This document shows positions 40,797-49,240 of a DNA stretch of 64,000 nt, piece by piece (position 1 is the stretch's first letter; every line of letters starts with the position of its first letter). The DNA is from Pseudomonas sp. MN1F (GTDB lineage Bacteria; Pseudomonadota; Gammaproteobacteria; Pseudomonadales; Pseudomonadaceae), in the NCBI RefSeq assembly GCF_009391885.1, contig NZ_VZII01000031.1:22523-86522 (forward strand), given 5' to 3'. The notes under the pieces were generated by a model. The model was not told the origin of the DNA and did not search any database. It saw only the letters and a list, made by a program, of their open reading frames with translations. Made by a program: the position numbers and the translations under genes.

Positions 40797-41675
40797 TCAT
40801 GCTTGCTCCCGCAGCAATGCGAGCCAGGCCTGTGCCGCGCGCGACAGGTAGGCTCCACGCCGCCAGATGAAAGCGATATCCCAGCGCAGATCTGTCGGCG
40901 CCCTCAGCGGCAAGCGCACCACCCCGGGGCGCTCCAGCGCTTTTGCTACCACACGGGGCAGCAGCACCACGCCCTGGCCCGCCGCGACCAGCGCCACCAG
41001 GAAGTCCGCCTGGCCGCTGCGGCCACCTTCCTTCGGGGTGAAGCCTTGCTGCTGGCAAGCCTTGAGCAAGCGATCGTTGAGCACGAAGCTGCGCTGGTAG
41101 AGCAGGAAGGGTGTATCCGCCAACTGCTTCAGGCTCACCTGGTCCAGCCCGGCCAGCGCATGCCCGGTTGGTAACAGGGCATCCAATGGTTCATTGCAAA
41201 ACGGCTGGTACTCGAACGCCGGGTCGCTCGGGGTGAGGCTGCCGCCCAGCTCCAGTTCGCCATTCCTCACCGCCTGTTCGATGCTAAGGCTGCCGCCTTC
41301 AAGCAACTGAATGGCGATGTTCGGATGGCGCCTGCGGTATTCGGCGAACAACCCGGCGAACAAGGTATCGCTGCCCAGCATCGGCAAGCCCAGGCGCAAC
41401 TCGCCGCGCGCCATCTGGCTGAGATCGTCCAGCTCACTGAGCAGCTCCTGACGCTGGCGCAGCAGCGCTTCGCCGCGCTCCAGCACGATGCGCCCGGCGG
41501 CCGTCAGATGCAGCTGCGAGGCCTGGCGCTCAAGCAGCGGCTGGCCCACATCTTGCTCCAGCTGGGCGACCTGCTTGCTCACGGCGGACTGGCTGATATG
41601 CAAGGTCTGGGCGGCTTGGGTAAAGCCGCCGCGATGGACCACTTCGATGAAACTGCGCAGCTGTTTGAATTCCAT
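40797..41675 (-). CDS. LysR-family regulator next to lrgAB-like genes (CidR-like position)
   Basis: This 292-residue LysR protein has a winged helix (1-60, MEFKQLRSFIEVVHRGGFTQAAQTLHISQSAVSKQVAQLE) and an effector domain (about 90-290). It is divergent from a LrgA/LrgB pair by 99 bp, the arrangement typical of CidR-type control of holin-like operons. It probably senses acetate, pyruvate or another overflow metabolite, by analogy only. The start after GGAATCACGAGC matches the family. Confidence 0.9.
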   Translation of the reverse strand: MEFKQLRSFIEVVHRGGFTQAAQTLHISQSAVSKQVAQLEQDVGQPLLERQASQLHLTAAGRIVLERGEALLRQRQELLSELDDLSQMARGELRLGLPMLGSDTLFAGLFAEYRRRHPNIAIQLLEGGSLSIEQAVRNGELELGGSLTPSDPAFEYQPFCNEPLDALLPTGHALAGLDQVSLKQLADTPFLLYQRSFVLNDRLLKACQQQGFTPKEGGRSGQADFLVALVAAGQGVVLLPRVVAKALERPGVVRLPLRAPTDLRWDIAFIWRRGAYLSRAAQAWLALLREQA

Positions 41676-41774
41676 GCTCGTGATTCCATTGTGGAATGGC
41701 TGCAAGTCTAACAATTCGCTTTTGGCCTAGGCAGCCAAATCTTAAAATGAGGGCCTGTCGAGGAACCGCTGCCC

Positions 41775-42161
41775 ATGAAACCCGCATTATTGAAAAAGCC
41801 CCTGCGCCTGCTCGCCGAGCTGGCGGTCCTGCTGGCCTTGTTCCTGTTCGGTGGCCAACTGGCCGCCTGGCTGGGTTGGCCGATCCCTGGCGGGGTGATG
41901 GGCCTGGGCCTGCTGTTGCTGCTGTTCGCCTGCGGCGTGCTCAAGCCGGCCACCTTGCAACTGGGGGCTGGCTGGCTGATGGCGGAAATGCTGCTGTTCT
42001 TCATCCCGGCCCTGATGAGCCTGCTCGATTACGGCAGCCTGGTGCGCAGCGAAGGTTGGCGCATCCTGCTGGTCATCGCTGTGAGTACCCTGATGGTCAT
42101 GGTGGTGACTGCCGTGACCGTGGAACTGGTCTGCCGCTGGAGGCTGCGCCATGAGCCTTGA
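41775..42161 (+). CDS. CidA/LrgA family holin-like membrane protein
   Basis: This 128-residue inner-membrane protein has four transmembrane helices and the family motif GWPIPGGVMGLGLLLLLF. CidA/LrgA proteins form pores and modulate autolysis, or act with LrgB in pyruvate/glycolate movement. It overlaps the start of the LrgB gene by 11 bases, so translation is coupled. The divergent LysR gene is the likely regulator. Confidence 0.92.
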   Translation: MKPALLKKPLRLLAELAVLLALFLFGGQLAAWLGWPIPGGVMGLGLLLLLFACGVLKPATLQLGAGWLMAEMLLFFIPALMSLLDYGSLVRSEGWRILLVIAVSTLMVMVVTAVTVELVCRWRLRHEP

Positions 42162-42837
42162 ACCCATGCCGCTGTTCTGGCTGGCACTGACCTTGGTGGC
42201 CTACCTGGCCAGCCGCTGGCTCTATCGGCGCACCGGGCGCTACCTGATGTCGCCACTGATCCTGGTCCCGGCCTTGCTGTTGGCGGTGGCCGTGCCGCTG
42301 CACACGGCCTACGCCGAATATTCGCGCAACACCCATTGGCTGATGAGTGTGCTGGGCCCGGTGACCGTCGCCTTTGCCGTGCCGATCTGGCAACAGCGAG
42401 CGATGCTGGCGCGGCATTGGCCGGCGCTGCTGGTGGGCATGGTGGCGGGCAGCGCGGCGTCGATCGCCAGTTCGTGGAGCCTGGCGCACCTGTTGGCACT
42501 GGATGATGCGATCAGCCTGTCGCTGGTGCCGCGTTCGATCACCACGCCTTTTGCCATGCCGCTGGCCCATGACCTGGGCGGCGTGCCAGAGCTGACAGCG
42601 GTATTCGTGATGTTCACCGGGGTGCTCGGTGCGATGTTCGGCGGCGTGCTGCTGCGCTGGTTGCCGCTGCGTACACCGCTGGCGCGGGGTGCACTGTTCG
42701 GTGTGGGCGCGCATGGTGCCGGGGTCAGTCGGGCTCAGGAAGTGGGCCGTGAAGAGGGTTCGGTGGCCGGCCTGGTCATGGTCCTCACCGGGCTGCTCAA
42801 CCTGTTCGCCGCACCGCTGCTGGTGATCCTGCTGTGA
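42151..42837 (+). CDS. lrgB: LrgB/CidB family membrane protein
   Basis: This 228-residue LrgB-family inner-membrane protein has the conserved regions FAVPIWQQRAMLARHW, SLVPRSITTPFAMPLAHDLGG and GVGAHGAGVSRAQEVGREEGSVAGLVMVL. In other bacteria it pairs with LrgA/CidA; plant relatives carry glycolate and glycerate. The length and motifs are normal. It ends the two-gene operon. Confidence 0.94.
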   Translation: MSLEPMPLFWLALTLVAYLASRWLYRRTGRYLMSPLILVPALLLAVAVPLHTAYAEYSRNTHWLMSVLGPVTVAFAVPIWQQRAMLARHWPALLVGMVAGSAASIASSWSLAHLLALDDAISLSLVPRSITTPFAMPLAHDLGGVPELTAVFVMFTGVLGAMFGGVLLRWLPLRTPLARGALFGVGAHGAGVSRAQEVGREEGSVAGLVMVLTGLLNLFAAPLLVILL

Positions 42838-43013
42838 CCGTTCGTGCCACTGACCCGCTCGGTCATCAAGCTGGCTGGTAACGCAAGTTTCATCTGCTGG
42901 GCTGCTGATTACACTCAACCTCGACATAGAGAGCACATGAAAGTGCCGAGGTGACATGCAATGACCGCAGCCTTGCCCTATTCCGACACCACCACTCCAC
43001 CGGGACAACTCTG

Positions 43014-43919
43014 ATGCCTATGGCCGAGATTCCATTGCGCGTCTGGCGTACCCGGGGACAAAGTTTTTCATTCCGGGGCCAGAGCATCCGCTACTGGACC
43101 GCAGGGCAAGGAGAGCCCCTGCTTCTGTTGCATGGATTTCCCACCGCGAGCTGGGATTGGCATTACCTGTGGGCTCCGCTGAGCCAGCGCTTCCGGGTGA
43201 TTGCCTGCGACATGCTCGGCTTTGGCGATTCCGCCAAGCCACTCAACCACTACTACAGCCTGATGGAGCAAGCGGACCTGCAGCAGGCTCTGCTGACGCA
43301 TCTGGACATTGACCAGCCGATGCACCTGCTGGCGCACGACTACGGTGGCAGCGTGGCTCAGGAACTGCTGTCGCGCCACCACGAACAGCGCGCCGACATC
43401 GCCAGCTGCGTGTTCCTCAACAGTGGGCTGTTCCCGGAAAGCTGTCAGATACCACGGGTCCAGAAGCTGCTGCTCAGCCGCCTGGGCTGGCTGGTGGGGC
43501 GTTCGTTCGGGCGCGACGACCTGGTGCGCAACGTGACCCAGATCTACGGCCCGTGCACCCACCCCAGTGAAAGCGCGCTGGACGATTGCTGGAGCCTGAT
43601 TGCCGCCAACAACGGCACGCGCATCCTCCACAAGCTGGTGGGCTACCAGCCTGAGCGCAGGCAGCATCGCGAGCGCTGGGTCGGGGCATTGCAGCGCGAG
43701 GGTGTACCGCTGCGGTTCATAAACGGCATCGCCGACCCGTTGTCCGGCGCGGATATGGTCGAGCGCTATCGGCAGCTGGTGCCTAACCCCGATATCGTGC
43801 AACTGCAAGGGATCGGCCATTACCCGCACACCGAAGCGCCAGCGCAGGTGCTGCGCCATTACCTGGCCTTTCGCGAACAGTTGCTGAGCTACCTGCCGCA
43901 GAAAGTTGCTTGGTCCTGA
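43014..43919 (+). CDS. Alpha/beta hydrolase, haloalkane dehalogenase/epoxide hydrolase-like
   Basis: This 301-residue hydrolase has LLLLHGFPTASWDW (oxyanion region), CDMLGFGDSAKP, and the nucleophile elbow LLAHDYGGSVA, where Asp replaces Ser as in haloalkane dehalogenases and epoxide hydrolases. The acid is likely Asp in GIADPLSGA and the base His in GIGHYPHTEAP. The halide-binding Trp beside the nucleophile of true dehalogenases is Tyr here, so epoxide or ester substrates are as likely. There is no clear partner gene. Confidence 0.86.
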   Translation: MPMAEIPLRVWRTRGQSFSFRGQSIRYWTAGQGEPLLLLHGFPTASWDWHYLWAPLSQRFRVIACDMLGFGDSAKPLNHYYSLMEQADLQQALLTHLDIDQPMHLLAHDYGGSVAQELLSRHHEQRADIASCVFLNSGLFPESCQIPRVQKLLLSRLGWLVGRSFGRDDLVRNVTQIYGPCTHPSESALDDCWSLIAANNGTRILHKLVGYQPERRQHRERWVGALQREGVPLRFINGIADPLSGADMVERYRQLVPNPDIVQLQGIGHYPHTEAPAQVLRHYLAFREQLLSYLPQKVAWS

Positions 43920-43968
43920 ACCCGCTATCTCACAGGCGCTACACCTATCAAGCCATGCACACGCCCAT

Positions 43969-44140
43969 AAAAAAGGCCGCTGCAAACGCAGCGGCCAATC
44001 GAGACGTTAGATCAAGGAGCTTCAAAATCAACGTCGGTGAACCTCGCGGGCCTGAAAGGCGGGGGGAGAGCCCTTCATGCCGGCCAGTGAGGTAAGAATA
44101 AGCGCTTGATCCTGTGGGAAAAATAGCGGCTTGTGACATT
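43969..44140 (-). ncRNA. Candidate small RNA with rho-independent terminator, downstream of hmgR
   Basis: A 258-bp gap lies between the hydrolase and hmgR. Its minus strand ends in a strong terminator: 9-bp stem GGCCGCTGC-AAAC-GCAGCGGCC (43975-43996) followed by six T. The stem lies more than 180 bp after the hmgR stop, too far for a simple hmgR terminator. Between them are GC-rich stems and an unstructured U- and A-rich run typical of Hfq-bound sRNAs, with TATTTT and TATTCT (near 44125 and 44100) as possible -10 elements. I do not recognise the RNA family; it may be only a long hmgR 3' untranslated region. Confidence 0.35.
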
Positions 44141-44178
44141 CACCTTTACGTTTCGGGCAACAGTGCCGGGCGGGTGTT

Positions 44179-44961
44179 TCAGGCCGCTGGCGAGTAGCCC
44201 ATGCGCCAACTGGTGTCCCGCGCTGCCGCCAGCAGGCGCTGTGCTGCCGGGCCGTGTTCATCGGCATGGAAGATCGAGGTCGGGCCGACTACCGTCATCA
44301 CCGCCGCGATCTGCCCCATGGCGTTGAACACCGGCGCAGACAACGCATCCACACCTGGCATCAACAGGCCGTGCACGTGGTGCAAGCCCCGTTCGCGGAT
44401 CTCTGCCAGCAAGCCTTGGTAATCGCTGGCGCTTTGCTGCAGCACTGCCAGTTCGCGGTCACGCAACTCCACGGTCTCCCGCTCGGGCAGATGGGCGGCA
44501 AACACCAGGCCGGTGGAGGAACTGAGCAGGGGCAGCACCGAGCCTATCTGGGTCACCACCGTGACCGCACGCACGGCGGGCTCGATGCTCACCACCGTAG
44601 CGCCCTGGTTGCCCCATACCGCGATGAAGCAACTCTCGTTCAGCTCATCGCGCAGTTGCGACAGCGGCAGCGCCGCCACTTTCAGCACATCGATGCTGCC
44701 CAGTGCCGCCAGCCCCACGCGCAACGCCTCACGCCCCAGGCCATAGTGGTTGGTGGCGGCATCCTGCTCGGCAAAACCACTGGCGATCAGCGCCTGCAGG
44801 TAGCGGTGCACCTTGCTTGCCGGCATCTGCACATGCTCGGCCAGGCGCGACAGCGAGGTGGACGGGGACAGTTCGGCGAGGGCCTTGAGGATGTCGGTGC
44901 CGACTTCCGCCGAGCGGACTTTCTGCTTGCCGTTGTCGGCGGGGGAGCTGGCTTTGGCCAT
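44179..44961 (-). CDS. hmgR: IclR-family repressor of the homogentisate operon
   Basis: HmgR is the IclR-type repressor of hmgABC, with homogentisate as inducer. The 260-residue protein has a winged helix (about 15-75, LAELSPSTSLSRLAEHVQMPASKVHRYLQALIASGF) and a C-terminal effector domain (about 90-255). The start MAKASSPADNG follows GGAAGC; a 21-residue longer frame runs into the operator and is unlikely. It is divergent from hmgA and the operator lies between them. Confidence 0.95.
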   Translation of the reverse strand: MAKASSPADNGKQKVRSAEVGTDILKALAELSPSTSLSRLAEHVQMPASKVHRYLQALIASGFAEQDAATNHYGLGREALRVGLAALGSIDVLKVAALPLSQLRDELNESCFIAVWGNQGATVVSIEPAVRAVTVVTQIGSVLPLLSSSTGLVFAAHLPERETVELRDRELAVLQQSASDYQGLLAEIRERGLHHVHGLLMPGVDALSAPVFNAMGQIAAVMTVVGPTSIFHADEHGPAAQRLLAAARDTSWRMGYSPAA

Positions 44962-45024
44962 GGGTAGGAAGCTTCCGGATTTTTCGCGTCGCGCCTTTAT
45001 AGCTTGACGCCTGGCGGGGAGCAA

Positions 45025-45051
45025 ATTACGTTATTCGTAATCAGATTACGA
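45025..45051. promoter_or_regulatory. HmgR operator
   Basis: TCGTAATC-A-GATTACGA (45035-45051) is a perfect 17-bp palindrome, matching the palindromic HmgR site described in P. putida. A third half-site ATTACG at 45025, spaced N5 from CGTAAT, makes three alternating half-sites. It lies 25 bp before hmgA and 64 bp before hmgR, so it can repress both. Confidence 0.9.
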
Positions 45052-45075
45052 TAAAAACAAAATCCGGAGGCTTCG

Positions 45076-46377
45076 ATGAACCGCGACACGTCCCCCGATC
45101 TTCAGTACCTGAGCGGTTTCGGCAACGAATTCGCCAGCGAAGCCCTGCCTGGCGCCCTGCCGGTCGGGCAAAACTCGCCACAGAAGGCTCCCTACGGCTT
45201 GTATGCCGAGCTGCTGTCGGGCACTGCGTTCACCATGGCCCGCAGTGAACTGCGCCGTACCTGGCTGTACCGCATCCGCCCCTCGGCCTTGCACCCGCGC
45301 TTCGAGCGCCTGCAGCGCCAGCCATTGGGCGGCCCGCTGGGCGCGGTCACGCCCAACCGCCTGCGCTGGAACCCGCAGCCCATCCCCAGCGAGCCAACCG
45401 ATTTCATCGAAGGCTGGCTGCCAATGGTGGCCAACTCGGCCGCCGAAAAGCCGGCTGGGGTCAGCATCTACATCTACCGCGCCAACCGCTCCATGCAGCG
45501 GGTGTTCTTCAACGCCGACGGCGAACTGCTGCTGGTGCCGGAACAGGGCCGCCTGCGCATCGCCACCGAACTGGGCGTGATGGATGTCGAGCCTCAGGAA
45601 ATCGCCGTGATTCCGCGGGGCATGAAGTTCCGTGTCGAATTGCCCGATGGCCAGGCCCGCGGCTACATTGCCGAAAACCACGGCGCGCCGCTGCGCCTGC
45701 CTGACCTGGGGCCGATCGGCAGCAATGGCTTGGCCAACCCGCGTGATTTCCTCACCCCGGTGGCGCACTACGAAGAAGGTGATGGCCCGGTGCAGCTGGT
45801 GCAGAAGTTCCTGGGTGAGCATTGGGCCTGTCAGCTGCAGCACTCGCCGCTGGACGTGGTCGCCTGGCATGGCAGCAACGTGCCCTACAAGTATGACCTG
45901 CGCCGTTTCAACACCCTCGGCACGGTCAGCTTCGATCATCCGGACCCGTCGATCTTCACCGTGCTGACTTCCCCGACCAGTGTGCACGGCATGGCCAACA
46001 TGGATTTCGTGATTTTCCCGCCGCGCTGGATGGTGGCCGAGAACACCTTCCGTCCACCGTGGTTCCACCGCAACCTGATGAACGAATTCATGGGCCTGAT
46101 CAACGGTGCCTACGACGCCAAGGCCGAAGGTTTCCTGCCGGGCGGTGCCTCGCTGCATGGGGTGATGAGCGCCCACGGGCCGGATGCCGAAACCTGCGAA
46201 AAGGCCATCGCCGCCGAGCTGGCACCGCACAAGATCGACAACACCATGGCTTTCATGTTCGAGACCAGCCAGGTGCTGCGCCCGAGCCTGCAGGCACTCG
46301 ACAGCCCGCAGTTGCAGGCCGACTACGATAGTTGCTGGGCCACCTTGCCGAGCACCTTCAACCCGAACCGGAGATAA
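45076..46377 (+). CDS. hmgA: Homogentisate 1,2-dioxygenase
   Basis: HmgA opens the ring of homogentisate to maleylacetoacetate, the central step of phenylalanine and tyrosine catabolism. The 433-residue protein has the Fe(II) ligands His331, Glu337 and His367 (WFHRNLMNEFM and SAHGPD), as in P. putida HmgA. The start follows CCGGAGG. It leads hmgA-hmgB-hmgC, with 3 and 11 bp gaps, and loss of it would give brown pigment. Confidence 0.99.
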   Translation: MNRDTSPDLQYLSGFGNEFASEALPGALPVGQNSPQKAPYGLYAELLSGTAFTMARSELRRTWLYRIRPSALHPRFERLQRQPLGGPLGAVTPNRLRWNPQPIPSEPTDFIEGWLPMVANSAAEKPAGVSIYIYRANRSMQRVFFNADGELLLVPEQGRLRIATELGVMDVEPQEIAVIPRGMKFRVELPDGQARGYIAENHGAPLRLPDLGPIGSNGLANPRDFLTPVAHYEEGDGPVQLVQKFLGEHWACQLQHSPLDVVAWHGSNVPYKYDLRRFNTLGTVSFDHPDPSIFTVLTSPTSVHGMANMDFVIFPPRWMVAENTFRPPWFHRNLMNEFMGLINGAYDAKAEGFLPGGASLHGVMSAHGPDAETCEKAIAAELAPHKIDNTMAFMFETSQVLRPSLQALDSPQLQADYDSCWATLPSTFNPNRR

Positions 46378-46380
46378 CCC

Positions 46381-47673
46381 ATGAACCAGACCGCCATTGC
46401 CCGTAGCTGGGTCGAGCACGCCAACGGGCACAGCGACTTCCCGCTGCAGAACCTGCCGCTGGGCATCTTCAGTCGCCCAGGTGAAGCGCTGCGCTGTGGC
46501 GTCGCTATCGGCGATGCCATCCTTGACCTGGAAGCCGCGTTGGCTGCGTGCCTGTTCGATGGCCAGGCCAAAGCAGCAGTGCAAGCCACCCGCGGCGGTG
46601 CGCTGAACGCGTTCTTCGCGCTGGGGCGGGATGCCCGGGTGGCGCTGCGTGAGCGTCTGCTGGTGCTGCTGGGCGAACACAGCGAACATCAGGCAGCGCT
46701 CAAGGCTGCGCTGTATCCGGCCAGTGAGTGCCAGCTGCACCTGCCGGCCAAGGTCGGCGACTACACCGACTTCTACGTCGGTATCCAGCACGCCACCAAC
46801 GTTGGCAAGCTGTTCCGCCCCGACAACCCGCTGCTGCCCAACTACAAGTACGTACCGATCGGCTACCATGGCCGCGCTTCGACCTTGCGCCCATCGGGTA
46901 CCGAGGTCCGGCGCCCGAAAGGCCAGACTCTGCCGGCCGGCCACACCGAGCCGAGCTTCGGCCCCTGCGCGCGGCTGGACTACGAACTGGAGCTGGGCAT
47001 CTGGATCGGCCAGGGCAACGACATGGGCCAGGCCATTCCTATCGCCGAAGCTGATCAGCACCTTGCCGGCCTGTGCCTGCTCAACGACTGGTCGGCGCGG
47101 GATATCCAGGCCTGGGAATACCAGCCACTGGGCCCGTTCCTGTCGAAGAGTTTCATCACCACGATTTCGCCGTGGGTAGTCACCGCCGAGGCCCTGGAGC
47201 CCTTCCGCTGTGCTCAGCCGGCCCGTCCGGAAGGCGACCCGCAGCCGCTGCCTTACTTGCTCGATCAGCGTGACCAGGCCAATGGCGCCTTCGATATCGA
47301 ACTGGAAGTGCTGCTGCTCACCGAGCGCATGCGCGAGCAGGGTATGCCGGCTCAGCGCCTGGCCTTGAGCAACACCTTGAACATGTACTGGACCGTGGCC
47401 CAGCTGATCGCCCATCACAGTGTCAACGGCTGCCAGCTGCAGCCTGGCGACCTGTTCGGTTCCGGCACGCTGTCGGGTGCCTCTCCTGATTCGTACGGCA
47501 GCCTGCTGGAGACCACCGTGGGCGGCAAACAGCCGGTGGAGCTGGCCAGTGGTGAAATCCGCAAGTTCCTCGAAGACGGTGACGAAATCATCCTGCGTGC
47601 CCGCTGCAAGCGTGATGGCGTGGCCAGCATCGGCTTCGGCGAATGCCGCGGCAAGGTCATCGCGGCCAACTGA
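46381..47673 (+). CDS. hmgB: Fumarylacetoacetase
   Basis: HmgB hydrolyses fumarylacetoacetate to fumarate and acetoacetate. The 430-residue protein has the FAH N-terminal SH3-like domain and a catalytic metal-binding domain with DFYVGIQHATNVGKLFRPDN, IGYHGRASTLRPSG, LDYELELGIWIG, NDWSARDIQAWEYQPLGPF and GSGTLSGASPDSYG. All canonical regions are intact. Middle gene of the operon. Confidence 0.98.
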   Translation: MNQTAIARSWVEHANGHSDFPLQNLPLGIFSRPGEALRCGVAIGDAILDLEAALAACLFDGQAKAAVQATRGGALNAFFALGRDARVALRERLLVLLGEHSEHQAALKAALYPASECQLHLPAKVGDYTDFYVGIQHATNVGKLFRPDNPLLPNYKYVPIGYHGRASTLRPSGTEVRRPKGQTLPAGHTEPSFGPCARLDYELELGIWIGQGNDMGQAIPIAEADQHLAGLCLLNDWSARDIQAWEYQPLGPFLSKSFITTISPWVVTAEALEPFRCAQPARPEGDPQPLPYLLDQRDQANGAFDIELEVLLLTERMREQGMPAQRLALSNTLNMYWTVAQLIAHHSVNGCQLQPGDLFGSGTLSGASPDSYGSLLETTVGGKQPVELASGEIRKFLEDGDEIILRARCKRDGVASIGFGECRGKVIAAN

Positions 47674-47684
47674 GGGAGCAGGCC

Positions 47685-48317
47685 ATGGAGCTGTATACCT
47701 ATTACCGTTCCACCTCTTCCTACCGGGTGCGCATTGCCCTGGCGTTGAAGGGCCTGGCGTACCAGGCCCTGCCGGTCAACCTGCTCAAGGGCGACCAGCG
47801 CGGTGATGCTTACGTCGCGGTGAACCCGCAAGGCCGGGTGCCGGCCTTGCGCACCGACGACGGTGAACTGCTGGTGCAGTCGCCTGCGATCATCGAGTAC
47901 CTGGAAGAGGTTTATCCACAGCCGGCGTTGCTGCCGGCTGGCGCTGCAATACGTGCCAAGGTGCGTGGTGTGGCGGCGATCATCGGCTGCGATGTGCATC
48001 CATTGCACAACGTGAGTGTGCTCAACCAACTGCGCCAGCTGGGCCATGACGAGGCACAGGTCAATCAGTGGATTGCACACTGGATAGGCCAGGGGCTGGG
48101 CGCCGTGGAGCAGTTGATTGGCGATCATGGTTATTGCTTTGGTGATGAGCCGGGGCTGGCGGATGTGTACCTGATTCCGCAGTTGTACGCGGCCGAGCGC
48201 TTCAATATCGACCTCAGCCGCTATCCACGCATCGCCCGGGTCGCGGCACTGGCCAAGGGGCATCCGGCGTTCGCCAAGGCGCATCCGTCCTGTCAGGTGG
48301 ACACGCCGGCTCAGTGA
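47685..48317 (+). CDS. hmgC: Maleylacetoacetate isomerase
   Basis: HmgC is a zeta-class glutathione transferase that isomerises maleylacetoacetate to fumarylacetoacetate. The 210-residue protein has the zeta-class glutathione site YRSTSSYRVRIAL (SSCxxxR variant with Tyr-Arg) and VNPQGRVPALRTDDGELLVQSPAIIEYLEE. Its stop overlaps the end of a convergent SirB1-like gene by seven bases. Third in the hmg operon. Confidence 0.97.
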   Translation: MELYTYYRSTSSYRVRIALALKGLAYQALPVNLLKGDQRGDAYVAVNPQGRVPALRTDDGELLVQSPAIIEYLEEVYPQPALLPAGAAIRAKVRGVAAIIGCDVHPLHNVSVLNQLRQLGHDEAQVNQWIAHWIGQGLGAVEQLIGDHGYCFGDEPGLADVYLIPQLYAAERFNIDLSRYPRIARVAALAKGHPAFAKAHPSCQVDTPAQ

Positions 48318-49117
48318 AGCGAACGGTTCACCGTCGGTAGTTTGCCGATACGTTCGGAGAGCTTCAGGCGCTGGACCGGATCGTCGGTCAGCAGCAAGGC
48401 ATGCTCCAGGTCGAAACGTTCGGCCTGGGGGCAGTCCAGGTGTTGATACAGCGTTGCGCGGGTCATGTAGTCACTGACCTGGGCCGGGCCCAGTTGCATG
48501 ACCCGTTCGGCGTCGATCAGCGCGGCCAGGTGATTGTCGTTGCTGATATGCAACTGGCGCAGGTTGCGCGACAGGCGCTGCAGCATCTGCGTGGCGCTGG
48601 CGCTGCGCAGGTGTTCGGCCGTCAGCGGCACATGCGGGCCGAACTGGCGCGCCAGCAACTCGCGGCAATCATTGGGGTACAGGCGGCGGCCCCCGCAAGG
48701 GTCGAGCAGGTGATCGGCACCGGGCACGCGCAACAGGAAGTGCCCAGGGAACGCCACGCCTTCCAGTGGTATCGACAGGCGCCGGGCCAGTTCCAGGGTA
48801 AGGATGGCCAGGGCCAGGGGCTGGCCGCGTCGGCGTTGCAGTACCTTGTCCAGCAACGCTGCTTGCGGGCGCAGGGGGTGGTATTCGTCCTGCTGAAAAC
48901 CCAGTGCATTGAGCTGGCGCAGCAGCGGCTGGGCCAGTTCGGACAACGGCAGCATGGGCAGGCAGGCACTGATCTGCCCTTGCAGGTTTTGCAGTGTGGC
49001 AAGGCTGGCCGCAGGCTCGACCTTTCGATCATGCTCGACGGCGATCCACAACGCAGCTTCCAGCAGGGCGACCGGCTCGCGCTCCAGGCAGGCCAGGCAG
49101 GCTTGACGTGGCTTCAT
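48311..49117 (-). CDS. SirB1/YchA-family transglutaminase-like protein with TPR region
   Basis: This 268-residue protein has a Transglut_core2 domain (about 30-150: LLEAALWIAVEHDRKVEP, RRRGQPLALAILTLELARRLSIPLEGVAFPGHFLLR and DPCGGRRLYPNDC) followed by a tetratricopeptide-like region. It is the SirB1 family, proteins of unknown function near peptide-release genes in enterobacteria. The ATG follows TGGAGAACCCC. A 213-base frame-open extension upstream has no family match. Confidence 0.87.
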   Translation of the reverse strand: MKPRQACLACLEREPVALLEAALWIAVEHDRKVEPAASLATLQNLQGQISACLPMLPLSELAQPLLRQLNALGFQQDEYHPLRPQAALLDKVLQRRRGQPLALAILTLELARRLSIPLEGVAFPGHFLLRVPGADHLLDPCGGRRLYPNDCRELLARQFGPHVPLTAEHLRSASATQMLQRLSRNLRQLHISNDNHLAALIDAERVMQLGPAQVSDYMTRATLYQHLDCPQAERFDLEHALLLTDDPVQRLKLSERIGKLPTVNRSLH

Positions 49118-49240
49118 GGGGTTCTCCACACACGCTTGAGTATTAGCTGCGGGGCGTGGATTCGTCCAGTGGTCCGCCCGCAGTGTCGGCATCTGGCGCG
49201 TGCCTATACTGGTAGGAGCACCTCGTTGGGGAGCCCGTCG

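Noticed and set aside
43014..43919. True haloalkane dehalogenase
   Set aside because: The nucleophile elbow is HDYGG, lacking the halide-binding Trp next to the Asp that defines dehalogenases.
43948..44139. 63-codon minus-strand frame in the hmgR-hydrolase gap
   Set aside because: It reads through the terminator stem (giving an AAAFAAAFF tail) and has no clear start signal; an RNA is more plausible.
45046..47418. 790-codon minus-strand frame opposite hmgAB
   Set aside because: Antisense of two well-defined enzymes; no domain recognised.
48401..49240. 280-codon in-frame extension ahead of the leucine-type dehydrogenase
   Set aside because: It is antisense to the SirB1-like gene, and the dehydrogenase family starts at the ATG at 49241 with its own ribosome binding site.
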